From: Agelas oroides
Taxonomy: Eukaryota > Porifera > Demospongiae > Agelasida > Agelasidae
Direction of reading: 5' to 3'
NCBI GenBank assembly: GCA_949130485.1
Contig: OX422187.1
Location: 2,585,659-2,649,658, forward strand
Length of the DNA: 64,000 bases
Shown: in pieces, positions 47,579 to 58,012 of the stretch
How the letters are laid out: each line of letters begins with the position of its first letter
How positions within the stretch are numbered: position 1 is the first letter of the stretch
Translations under genes and position numbers: made by a program
The notes under the pieces: generated by a model
Seen by the model: the letters and a program-made list of their open reading frames with translations, nothing else
Database searches by the model: none
Told to the model about the DNA's origin: nothing

Positions 47579-48921
47579 ACACACACACACACACCACACA
47601 CACACACACAGATGCGTATTGGGATTCACAGTGGAGACGTCGTGGCTGGCATAGTTGGACGTAGGATGCCACGCTACTGCCTGTTTGGGAACACGGTCAA
47701 CGTGGCCAGCCGGACAGAGAGTAACGGTATGCCAGGGAAAATCCAAATTACCGAGTTCACTCACAAGTAAGTTGGATACACGAAGAGTACAGCTTCCTAG
47801 ATTAGAACCCAATTAGGGCATCGTATTAATTAGAGTATTCTGTTAGAATTAATATGTTCTTTTAATTAGAGCATCATGTCAGCCTTGATATATGTACTCT
47901 TTTATCCTCTCAATTTTCCAGACTGCTTCGGGACAAACCCAACTTTGAATTTGAGTATCGAGGGGCAATGGAATTCAAGAATGTCCCTGCCCCTGTTAAC
48001 TGCTACTTTCTCCTCACTAACACCGCCAGAGATGGGTCCACCCCCCTTGTTGTTCCTGATGAACCTGTCCAGGCATTTGAGTTCATCGTCTCTCGTCAAG
48101 CCACTCCCCCGTCTACCCCCATGGTCACCCCTATGAGGAGTTTTTACGACTCTGGCCCCTCACACTCCGTACCTGATATCAACGTGACGCATCCAACTCC
48201 TTCAGAAACGCCCAATACAACTCCGCCAACCAGTACCAGAAGCAGCTTAGCTGGAGCCTGTCCCTTCAGTTTCACCCCGTCCACCGATTCTGAGAGTGAT
48301 GGCGAGGGACCGATATTTTTCAGGACTGAGGGGAGTGACTACAATGGCAAAAGACCGACCGACTTGGAACTATTGATAAGGGACTCTCAGGTAGTCACAG
48401 AGAGAGTCGATGTTAGAATGAGCCCCCTGAGAGAAGATTCACTAGAAGAAGAACAGTTAGGAGAACAGTTGCCAATGACGACAGATGAACAATGTGGAGA
48501 TATTGTATCAGAAGGCATGGAGAATCGAGTCATCCCGGATGCTGGAAAGAGTCAAAATAGCCGAAAAGTCTCGGATGCTTCAAACCAGAGCTACGAGAGT
48601 GGAATTGAAAGCAGTCGACTGTCTGACACCTCAAAGGAAGGGGATATTTTGCGTAAACTATCGGATTCAAGTGGCTCGGAAGACATGGAGTATGGCCAAA
48701 AACGATACCGTGTTGGATCAGTCAGCAAAGCAGTGCAATTCTTTGACACTTGGGGCAGACAGCGACGGACTGGCCTCACTACGACTGTCGACAAACACCC
48801 ACGCTCACGCCTCCCCTCAGAGGGTGCAATAGAGAGGCAAACATTTTCTCCTGCTCCTGAAATCGTAGCAAAGGGGACAAAAGTGATTGTTAATGGAAGA
48901 CCTGAAAGAAAATCGGACTAG
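36770..48921 (+). CDS. Soluble guanylate cyclase beta-type subunit (about 901 aa)
   Basis: Exons found: 36770-36843, 38767-38873, 42990-44209, 46764-46910, 47612-47766, 47922-48921; phases agree. Exon 2 starts at [12 protein letters not shown], so a first exon ending in the initiator ATG is missing from the model. Domains are: heme-NO-binding (H-NOX) about 1-185, with the proximal heme histidine in DALHDHL (about His107) and the YxSxR motif in YYSERNGL; a HNOBA/PAS-like domain (FPFHIIFD); a coiled coil ([17 protein letters not shown]); then the cyclase domain. The cyclase has both metal aspartates ([16 protein letters not shown]), guanine-selecting Glu and Cys ([14 protein letters not shown]) and the catalytic Asn/Arg ([11 protein letters not shown]). 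Human beta1 lacks some of these and needs an alpha chain. The product makes cGMP in response to NO in the cytosol. A Ser/Thr/Glu-rich tail of about 290 residues follows the cyclase and is unusual for the family. Confidence 0.92.
36838..37316 (+). repeat. 16-bp minisatellite made of copies of the cyclase exon 2 splice donor (~30 units)
   Basis: The unit GATCAGGTCTGTTTCC begins with the last six exon bases plus the intron's GTCTGT. The genuine exon-intron border is the first unit (ATCAG|GTCTGT at 36843/36844). Later units vary to AATTAGG and AATTGGG. No unit contains a stop in any frame, so the array stays open as coding sequence. Confidence 0.95.
37317..38766. other. Rest of cyclase intron 2
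   Basis: Contains two palindromic X-box-like sites, GGTTGCTTAGCAACC (38311-38325) and GGTTGCTAAGCAAC (38367-38380), a CCTCGTTCCCAGG-like hairpin (about 38127-38172), and a CACACAG run before exon 3. Confidence 0.6.
38874..42989. other. Cyclase intron 3 (4.1 kb)
   Basis: No exon recognised. It holds a minus-strand tRNA-like sequence (about 39005-39072, TAGCTCAGTGG with GCGTTTGATTC) and a CCTCGTTCCCAGG-family element (39152-39210). A partial tandem array at 39730-40200 carries CCAACCCCATGTGAAAAA, and four short GTAGCTGGATTCAATGTTC-type repeats lie at 42250-42320. Confidence 0.6.
44210..46763. other. Cyclase intron 4 (2.6 kb) with two foldback elements
   Basis: Foldback 1 is at 45869-46010, with ends TATCACCATAG and CTATGGTGATA and arms of about 65 bp. 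Foldback 2 is at 46549-46633, with 24-bp arms holding TTACCTAGGCAAC. It is followed by a TATATCCCTCCC / GGGAGGGATATA hairpin (46630-46673) and a direct repeat of GCTTATACCAAG on both sides. No exon seen. Confidence 0.7.
46911..47082 (+). repeat. (GT)n tracts at the 5' end of cyclase intron 5
   Basis: The donor GTGAGTGAG runs straight into (GT)n with few interruptions (46919-46993), then a second (GT)n at 47046-47080. Confidence 0.95.
47532..47611 (+). repeat. (CA)n tract at the 3' end of cyclase intron 5
   Basis: CACACA with two ACCAC breaks, ending CACACAG| at 47611. It is complementary to the (GT)n at the start of the same intron. Confidence 0.95.
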
Positions 48922-49214
48922 GATATACAACACCTCGAAGCAGCTCTTTTCTATTTCTTCTGATTGTATACAGCATTCGCTCTTCACCATCCTTTTTCAC
49001 CAGAAATTATTTTTGTATGACATATTTTTTCAATTTGGTTTTGTGTTGTTTAATAGTATTTTTATATGTTTGTGTTTCTTCTATTTTACCATGTGATTCA
49101 ATTTTTCTTCCCTTATTATAATCCTTCGTATGCGTGCTAGCTACCCAAAGCTATCTAATGCAATATCTTAGCAAAATTAACTTTTCACTCTAAAATTGAC
49201 GTGTTTAATATCAG

Positions 49215-52200
49215 TCACCAATCTGCTGACACCAGCTTCTCCAATTTCTCCCTGTAAACAATAAACAAAAACAGTAAACAAAAACAGTAAACAAATTAAA
49301 ACAATATTTAGAGCATTGTGTACATGCCTTGGATGCCACAAGGTTTTCCTTTAATTAGAAGTGAAAATGTGTTTTAGAATCCAAGCATGCACAACAGTTT
49401 ATGCGTGCAGGTTTGTGAGGGGGTATATATCATTGAAAGACATTAATTTGCAAAAATCAAGCCATATCACCTACATTTGGAATATACTCCTTATATATAG
49501 CTTATCTACCTCAACTTTGCCTCGGATTTTTCTACATGCAACATGCAGATCGACATTCTCCATCACTATAACAGCAGTCATGTCATTCCCAGACTGGGAT
49601 TGGTTTAGGTCTTGGGACCACAACTTTTGTCTTGCAAATTTCACTAGCCTCATTTCTGTCAAGTTCTGATTGCTTCCATGCAGCGATCAAAAACTGGACA
49701 GGAGAGGGCCTAGGAATGAGGTTAAAACCCCAATACAGGGGGTAAATGTTACCTTCATTCCTTTGAGGAGAAAGCCTGGGGAACAAGGCTAGGGTAATAT
49801 TATCTCCACCTTACCTAAACTCAGCCTGCAACCACTGATCCTGAAGGGGGGCAAAGTCATGGCCGGCTAGCTCTTCCAGTAGTTGCTCCCACCCAGGTCT
49901 GTGTGCCACCAGTGCCCTACTGTAAACACTAGCCAATCCCTGGTGCAGACTCTCCACGCAATGGCAGCTCTCTTGCAAGAGAAACACTTCTATGCGCATT
50001 TCACAGTTTGTTTTTCCTGTAAGTCGGTCTGGCAGGGTGTGTAGCCACTGCTTCCTTCTCTTGACCTCTTCCTTCTCCGAGAGAGGAGGCAGCTGTAGCA
50101 TATACTGGAGAGGGGTATCTGTGAGGCCACTGTGTTGTTTGTGCAACTCTCCAAGAGAGCACACCAGCTCATGCAGTTGAACCTCTAAGTCCTTCAGCTG
50201 AGTGAATCTTGATACCAGCTCTATTGCCAGTTCGGCAGACACCTGGTGTTCATCTCTTTCCCCTATGTCTTCAAACTGGGCGTTTCTCAGTACCTCATTC
50301 AAACAGTGCAACTGTTTTCTCGTGGCAGTCACATGACCATCCATCACTTCCACTTCTTCGTTCAAGAGCATGATGTCATCAATTAACTCTGCAGGGGAAT
50401 TCCCCATTGGTTTACCACCCTCACTGTCCTCCTCCTCCACCTCCTCCTCCACCTCCCTCCCCCCCTCACTGATGGGATGGTTTAGTGGTTCTCCGCTAAG
50501 AGAGTTCAGCTGCAGATTTTTCTCCAGCAAAAGCTCTCGTTTCTGATTCAAATCTTTCTCTGCTTCCTATAGGAGTACATGGTTACAAATGTGAGGAACG
50601 CAACAAACATTCACCAGACGAGTAACAAAGAACACAGATCTGATTGGTCACACCAGCAGACTGGCATGGGGACAACACTTTGAAGGTTGTAGCATGACCA
50701 GACCCTTCCTCTCTCCACAGAAAAAGAACTGGCCTACGGGACAACGTTATCTCTTACCTTCAGTTTTTCTCTCTGCTGTTCAAGGAGAAGTCTCAGTTCC
50801 TGCAGCTGCCTCTGTTGTCTCAATCCCCTGGGGCTATCCCAGTGGGTCGTCTGGGTGTCATGACTACGGGAGAGGAGGCTACAGTGAACAGGTGTCTTGG
50901 AGGGAAATATTTAGTGAAGATGGAAGTGATACTTAGGCAATATTGGTACCTAACACACACACACACACGCACACACGCACATACACACATAAAAAAAATT
51001 AATTTGCACCAAGAATTTCCACAGAAGCAGGTATTCATTCCCCACCAATTTGCAAGCAGAAAGACTTTCTAAGTAGTGGTACCTGGTGTTGGATACAGCC
51101 TCATTCCCAGACCCCTCCCAGCTGGAGAGAGCCTAGCCTCATACCCAGGCGTGGCCTGGGTATGAGGCTAGAGAGAGCCTGGGAATGAGGCTAAGTGTTG
51201 GACACTCACTTGACGTAGTAAATATCTCCGTGGTTGTCTAAAAATCTCTCCCATCCTGGAGGGAGAACGTTCCATTCAAACTCGGTGAGGACTATGGGTG
51301 TTAGTGACCGTGGGTCCGTCCAGGTGGAGGTCCTGGTGTAGTCGCTTGTGGAGGGAGGGTGGAGGGAGGGAGGTGAAGAAGGAGAGGGAGAGATGGTGGG
51401 AAGAGAAGAAGGTAAAATAAGGGAAGGGAGGAAGTGAGAGAAATGGAAGGAGGTGAGGGAGGGAAGGAGGTGAGGGAGGGAAGGAGGTGAGGGAGAGATG
51501 GAGGAAGGGAAGGAAGTAAATAAGGGAAGGGAGGAAGTGAGAGAAATGGGTGAGGGAGGGAAGGAGGTGAGGAGGGAGGAGAGAGAAGAAGAGTACATGT
51601 ACACCGTAGGTTGTTCATACACCACTGCAGAACACAGCTTACTTCTCAAAGTAGGGTCTACCAGTCTTGTGGTCCAGTTTCTGTCTCCATCCTTGTGGGA
51701 GGGGTCCAGTGCGAGTGGGAGAGGAGCTGTGCTCCGAGGAGACGGATAGCTCTGAAGTCATGAAAAAGGTGAGGGGGGAGGGTAGAGAGAGGTGAAGAAG
51801 GGAGGTGAGGTAAGGAGAGTTGATCTTTGAGGAGGATATAGTCTTGTACGGTACAAGCTAAAATGTTGGAAAGTCATGATCAGGGTTCAATCTAGGGGGG
51901 GGGAGCAAGGGGACAGTTTACCCCTCAAACACTCCAGGCTCTCCCCCCCCCCCCCACCAAAAAAGACTACCTAAAAAATTTGTCAAAAATACAGTTCTAG
52001 GCATGATTTTACCTCTCAGATTGCATCAGAAACAATCTCTAAAATCCCAAATTTGTCTTGAGGAGCATTCTCCAACATCCTTAATTACACAATGCTTTAT
52101 AAAACTTCCCCCCCAAACTCAAAATCCTAGATAGAACCCTTGTGGATTATCTACATTACTAGTGTATCAGGTTGCTTAGCAACAACGATAGATGCAGGAC

Positions 52201-53142
52201 ACTATATAGATGCTCCAAGTTTCCAAATACATCATTACAATGTATAGGTAATAGCGGAAGGTGGGTATGGTGGGCACAAGACGACATTTTTTTGCCACAG
52301 TGAGAAACGATCCATTCTAGCCTCAATTCTAGGCCTTCCCTGCATCCAGTTTTTGATTGAATCGAGCATGTGCTGCAAGCAGAAGGCGGAGAGGACCTAA
52401 GAATGGGGCTAGTGGACTATACAAGGATACAGCTAGTGAGACAAACCTGGATCAGGGGACTTTGGTAGTGGTTTGTAGCCACTCTGAGTTGTGAAGATAT
52501 CTGGTGTGGAGGGAGAGAAGGAGAAAGGAGAGAGAGAGAGAAAGGGGAGGGAGAAGGGAGTTGGAAAGAGGGAGAGGAGGGAGAAGAGGAGGGAGGAGAG
52601 GAAGGAGGAAAACAGGGAGGAGAGGAGGGAGGAGGAGGATAACACATTACCCAGACAAGCATGGTCGGCTAAGTGGTTCTACCTTCTAGAGTCTGGTTAG
52701 GAGAAAGGAGAGAGAGGGAAGGGGGAGGGAGGAGGTTCTACCATAGATAATAGAGCGGGAAATTATCTATGGTTCTACCTTCTAGAGTCTGGTTAGGCTT
52801 TACTCTCAGTATCACTGTTGGTCCAGCACCACGGAGTTTCTGCACTGCCTGCGCATGCGCGAGATCTTGCAGCGGGTGTCCATTCACGGCCAAGATCTCA
52901 TCTCCCAGACGAAGGTGACTGGCTGCATAAAAAAAAGGATACAAAATCGCTAAACGTGACGGACCATCCACCCATTTGTTTTGCATGCTAGAAATTGGAA
53001 GTAAGTTACCTGCTGCTCCGTTTTCCTTGATCCACGAGACAACGATGGGAATTCCGTGCTCTTTCCCACCTTTCACGCTGAAGTCGAGGCCGCTCTTCTT
53101 TCGTTGCAGCCTCACGGATTTTGTTCCATGGGCGCTGATCAT
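49215..53142 (-). CDS. PDZ - WW - WW - coiled-coil scaffold protein (489 aa)
   Basis: Exons in transcript order: 53010-53142, 52779-52922, 52447-52500, 51643-51751, 51210-51344, 50758-50863, 49815-50566, 49215-49251; phases fit, 490 codons. The start is ATG at 53142 (MISAHGTKSV). A PDZ domain (about 6-90; SGLDFSVKGG, LRLGDEILAVNG, AVQKLRGAG) resembles syntrophin PDZ domains. WW1 (128-160, LPQGWRQKLDHKTGRPYF, second Trp in TSTWTDPR) and WW2 (174-206, LPPGWERFLDNHGDIYYV, THWDSPR) each have both tryptophans and are split by introns at similar points. A coiled coil (LRQQRQLQELRLLLEQQREK onward) and a ~250-residue helical, acidic C-terminal part follow. STXBP4 (Synip) also has PDZ, coiled coil and one WW, but in another order, so I give no symbol. 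A cytoplasmic adaptor role is inferred from the domains. Confidence 0.85.
51345..51600. repeat. Purine tract in PDZ/WW gene intron 4 (polypyrimidine in the transcript)
   Basis: GGAGGGAGGGAAGGAGGTGA-type sequence directly upstream, in transcript sense, of the exon 5 acceptor. A similar tract at 52505-52640 lies directly upstream of exon 3. Confidence 0.9.
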
Positions 53143-53271
53143 CTTCAACCCCTCCAAAAATCAGCCCCACCCCCTAAAGTGGGCGTTATTTAGAATGACA
53201 AGCACGTGAGCCGGCGGTAAAATTTAAATTTGGCTCCTCTCGATCTCACGATCTCACGATCTCAGTCAATA
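53143..53271. promoter_or_regulatory. Bidirectional promoter between the PDZ/WW gene and CEP44
   Basis: Only 129 bp separate the two start codons on opposite strands. The interval holds CACGTGAG, AAATTTAAATTT and a triple CGATCTCA. No TATA box at a normal distance is evident. Confidence 0.7.
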
Positions 53272-56200
53272 ATGGCATCAGCAAGGAGCGGTACAGGCGA
53301 CATTAAGAACAATCTGATGAAACTGTTGCGTGAAGTTCAACGGATGAGACTTCAAATTGAGCCTAACGTTCATGGGTAACTAATTAGATTACTTGCTAAT
53401 TACGTAAATTAAATAATCTGCGATAGGGCGTGGCCTGCAAGATCATGTGACAAACTAGGTAGTAAGAGGAGGTAGGGGAGTTTTGGGCTGGTAGGACATG
53501 TTCTGGGTTACTTGTGTGACTTGGCTTGATTGGGAATTTGTCACCATTAACCTGGTTAGTAGGGTTAACACAGTTATACATGTGGTTTAAAAGAGGGTAA
53601 TGAGTGCTCAAACTTCCCCCATAGTTAACCCTCTTCCCAGCCACCCACCTAGTTTTCCAGTGATTGCCTTGCAATACTGTACATAAGTGACAGAAAGCTA
53701 GGCAAAGATAATATACTCTATGTAAAGAGCTTATATTTAGAGTATAGCAACCGTACATAGTGTATAATTATCTCTAGCTAGGCAGATGCCTGGAAACAAT
53801 GCTACTCCAAAGTTGTAACACACTATGTTCACATGTACTGTACCTCCCCACAGGATGTCACTGGGTGTTCCATCTGCCTTCCTCCCCCTCCTCCATGCCT
53901 CTCTCATGCATTACTCTCTCCCTCTCGCCAACTGGCTCACAAGGCATGACTATGAGCTATATGGCAAAAACGATCTCAGGTTTCTAGAAGGGTTGTATAA
54001 GGTTTGTTGCAATTTACTTCCTTCCTCCTCCCCTCCCTCTTCCCTTCGCCCTCCTTTCTCCATCTCTTTTATCCATCCCTGTTTACTTCTCCCATTTCCC
54101 TCCTTTCCTTCTTCCTTCATTGCTTCTTTAATTCCTCCTCTTCTTTCTTTCCCTTTATTCCGATCCTTTTTCTCTTCTCTCTTTCGCCTCCTTCATTCCT
54201 TCCTCCCTCAGGTGTTACGCGATGTGTTCCATTACCACCCACAGCTGACGAGAGAACAGTTTCTCTCCACAGGGTTTGCCGAGAGGAAGATTCTGCTTAC
54301 CACCGATGTCCTCTGCTTCTGTCAGAGGAAGCACCGTGAGCTGGTCGGAAGGAGACCGGCCAGGAGGGAAAGGAGGAGGTATGGGTGGGGGGAGGCGTCT
54401 GTGTGGTACCGCTGGGAAAGGCGGAGGGCGTTAGCATCATTCCAGCATTCAGTGTTGCAAGTGACAAATGCTATGTAAGGAGGTTAGGAAGGGACATTTA
54501 GAAAGAGAAAATTAAATTTTCTCCTTTCCTTCTACATACCCTATGCTGTTTGCTGTCTATATAAACTCTGAACTTTGAACTTTGAACCCCAAAGGATGGT
54601 CTCTACCTCATCCAAGCTGAAGCGGTCTCAGGTATGCTCACTCTGGCCACACCCTCTGCTCACTCTGGTCTCGTGTGGCCACCCTCTTCTGCAAGACAGA
54701 TGTGGCCACGTGAGACTAGGCTTCTCCAATGTCTTCCAACAATGTCACGATGGTACCAGTACCCAGGGTCAAGAGTGCGTAATGACATTTTCATTTTAGG
54801 GGGGAGAGGAGGAAGAGCATGTTGCTGCCAATGATTCTATAAAAAATGATACGATGATGCCCTCTTGCCGGGGTACATCATTTTCTGCTTGTTGCTCTGT
54901 TTTGTGTAATTTTACTCACCAATTGCTTTGTTACAACCATTATGCTTGTTGTTTTTAATTCTTAGCTATTTTCATGCTGGTTTGGTGTTTACAACACTGT
55001 AATACATCTTCCTAGCCTTTTTTCCCAGACTCTCTCCCCCCCCTCGCTAGCCGGGAAACGAGGCTAACTTCTGGATTAAAGATTAAATTGCCTTCTGTCC
55101 ATTTTATTTTAGGTGGAAGTTCTAACGGTACAAGAGACTTCAGCAATCAGCTCAGCTTGGAGTGAGGCTGCACCAGTGAATGGTACGTCCATATCATGTA
55201 GTGGTTCAGTGTGTCCAGAACTTTCATCCATACTTTTTACTTTACAGTGGACAGTACACTTGGACACCCCCAGCACCTTCTCTTCACCCCTCCCCATTCC
55301 CCCGAACACCCTCACCCCACCTATCCCCCTTCCTCCATGTGTGCTACCACCCTCGGTCCCATTGTGAGTCCAGCAAAGGATCTGGAGCTGACTCCCGTAC
55401 CTGCCTACCTCAGAGCAACTTCATCACCAGCCAGAAGCCGAGCAGCTGTTGATTCCAAACGTCTCGGCACATCAGGGACTTCCAAACTTACATCACATGT
55501 GCAGCCACCTTTACACTCTGCAAGAATCCCGGCTCCAGATCTTGATGTAGGATCTGTTGTGAAGCATTTTCCCATTGTAGAGGACCAATCAAATCTTCAC
55601 ATGTCACATCTCCATAGATACAAACCAGTTCTACCACATGTGCAGTTTCCAGCTACTTTTTCACCTTTTAGTAAGAGCACTCGTGAAATGGTAAACGAGA
55701 CCAGAGATATGGAGGGCTTTGGACCATTGGAAGGGAGAGAAGAAGGGGCAGGAGGAGGAGGAGAGAGAGGGGAAAAGAGAAGAGGAGGAGAAGGAAGAGG
55801 AGAAGATACAGAAGATAGAGAAGGAGAAGGGATGGTAGGAAGAGGAGAAAGAGGGGAAAGAAGAGAAGGAGGAAGAGGAGGAAGAGGGGCAGAAGGGAGA
55901 GGAGGAAGTCAAGATGGTAGTCCTGAGAGTTGGCACAGTCTGCCATTGCAAGAGGAAGGAATTGAAAAAGAAGGACCATGTTTTCAGCAAGGAAGAGAAG
56001 CAGCTGGCCACATGAAGACTGAAGGTATGTCAGCATGTGGAGTAGTCTGATAGCAGTCATCGTCATGGTTACTCAATAGTGACTGTTCTATTGGTAGCCA
56101 AAGGAGATGAGATTCAAGATGGAAGAATTCAGGTGGGTGTCTTTTTGTGTCTGCTTTATTTCATCCCTTGTGTAGGGGTGAGTCTCCCTTCTCCACACAT

Positions 56201-58012
56201 GCACAGATGAATGGTTGATTGCACACACACCTCCCTCACACATCCACACACACACACACACACACCACACTTGCATCACACTTGCATCACACACACCACA
56301 CTTGCATCACACACACCACACTTGCATCACACTTGCATCACACACACCACACTCACACCACACTTGCATCACACATCACACACACACACACAACACACTT
56401 GCATCACACACACCACACTCACACCACACTTGCATCACACATCACACACACACACCACACTTGCATCACACATCACACACACCACACTTGCATCACACAT
56501 CACACACACACCACACTTGCATCACACATACACCACACTTGCATCTCACATCACACACACACCACACTTGCATCACACATCACACACACACCACACTTGC
56601 ATTACACACACCTCACACATGCACACACACACACGCACACACCACACACACTCACAGCCTTCACTACAAGACATAAACAACCATATGGAACAGCTCACTC
56701 AATTGGTCGAGAGAATGTCGGCCCGGTTTGTGATCCTTGAGACGCAACTGAAACTAGTCAAGACCCATCAGCCGGGGGAACAAAGGCCACCACCCACGTC
56801 CCTTCCTTCCTTCGATACCCAGGAAACACCCTCTCCTCCACATGATAATCGTACCACAAAGAAAGTCACAATGGTGGAAGTAGCTCCTTCACCTCCTATC
56901 CACCAACAGACAAGCAGCCATTCGTTGTCACCATCACGGCTTGTTCACATCCAGACTAGTACTGAAACTCCTGCAAAGATGAGAACCCTGCTAAAATCTC
57001 CACCCTTGTTACCCCCACCCATCACTAGTGGTACCCTTTCAGCCAGTTGCAAGACTGTTTCAACACCCCTAAATACTTGGACAGTTCATAATCCATCTGG
57101 AGACGCTGTGAATTTGTCTTTTCATTCTGCGGCTGATGAACAGCTGCATAGGAAGAACCAGTCACCAATCTGTTCCAAGTCCCCTGCAAAACTGAGTTCT
57201 GTGCACCAGACGAGTGGCTTTTGTTTCACTCCCACGACACCAGTACGTGTGCTTCTAGTTGTCAAGTAAAGGTGATATTAATCTGTTTACTTGATTCTGT
57301 CCCCCCCCCCACTACACACACACACATACACACACACACACACATAGGATGACACAAAAAGAATGATCGAGAATCTCAGAAACAGGTGACTATCCATTCA
57401 GCTTCCAGCCCTGTCGTTTAGCCCTGTTGTCTAGCCCTGTCATTTAGCCTGTTGTCCAGCCCTGGTGTCCAGCCCTGGTGTCCAGCCCTGGTGTCTAGCC
57501 CTGTTGTCTAGCCCTGTCATCTAGCCCTGTTGTCTAGCCCTGTTGTCTAGCCCTGGTGTCCAGCACTGTTAGCTGCTAGCCTTGTTCCCTAGCCCCCCAG
57601 CTTCCAGCATCTTTTCATGAGCAGGGGTGTGAGCAGCTGGGAATGGGCTACTTGTTTCTCAGCTGGAAGCGAGAAAAAGCTGGGTGATTGCCTAGGAACA
57701 AGGCTAGCAGACTTTCTATCAGAGCCTTGAAAGTGATGTCAAATTGTGCTGGTGAGGTTTTGACTATTTCACCACATATTCAGATTGAGTTTGCAAACTC
57801 TAAAGGTTTTGTACCATACCAATCTGCATACTAGGGATTGAAGGAGGGAGGAGGGATGGGGGAGGGATGGAGGGAGTGGAGGAAGAAAGTGGTATCAATC
57901 CTGCTTGTTATATTACTTCTGGTATGTGTGTCTTCTTTTCTTCCTGTGTTTCAGGGCCAGGAGGACAAAGGAGTTTCTCCAGAAGGCAAACACCCAACAC
58001 TTGAGGACTTAG
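53272..58012 (+). CDS. CEP44: Centrosomal protein CEP44 (672 aa)
   Basis: Ten exons: 53272-53375, 53854-54001, 54212-54378, 54595-54631, 55113-55182, 55248-56024, 56098-56132, 56658-57242, 57348-57385, 57955-58012; all phases agree. The N-terminal ~130 residues follow human CEP44: GDIKNNLMKLLREVQ, ELYGKNDLRFLEGLYKVLRD, LTREQFLSTGFAERKI, KHREL. This globular domain binds the centriole, where CEP44 helps stabilise the centriole wall and allow centriole-to-centrosome conversion. Residues from exon 8 (DINNHMEQLTQLVERM) form a short coiled coil. Exons 6 and 8 add long Pro/Ser-rich and Glu/Gly/Arg-rich segments, making the protein much longer than human CEP44 (about 390 aa). The short last exons (KRMIENLRNR, then TKEFLQKANTQHLRT) are the least certain. 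The Glu/Gly tract at 55735-55930 is coded by a nearly pure purine stretch. Confidence 0.88.
54002..54211 (+). repeat. Polypyrimidine-filled CEP44 intron 2
   Basis: Almost the whole 210-bp intron is C/T (CTTCCTCCTCCCCTCCCTC and similar), ending CCTCAG at the acceptor. Confidence 0.9.
56221..56657 (+). repeat. CA-rich minisatellite ending in the CEP44 exon 8 acceptor
   Basis: Irregular units of CACACTTGCATCACACACAC mixed with CACA and CATCAC, ~430 bp, ending ACTCACAG| at 56657. Confidence 0.9.
57417..57562. repeat. 14-bp repeat (TAGCCCTGTTGTC) in CEP44 intron 9
   Basis: About eleven units of TAGCCCTGTTGTC / CAGCCCTGGTGTC. Followed by a CCTCGTTCCCAGG-family-like pair at about 57577-57708. Confidence 0.85.

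Noticed and set aside
53143-53157. TTG start for the PDZ/WW gene at 53157
   Set aside because: An ATG five codons downstream (53142) starts the PDZ domain at a normal distance, and non-ATG initiation needs no invoking.
57243-57269. CEP44 ending at VRVLLVVK with the stop at 57267-57269
   Set aside because: A good donor (CCA|GTACGT) precedes it, and two more in-phase exons with helical sequence follow; kept as an alternative end only.
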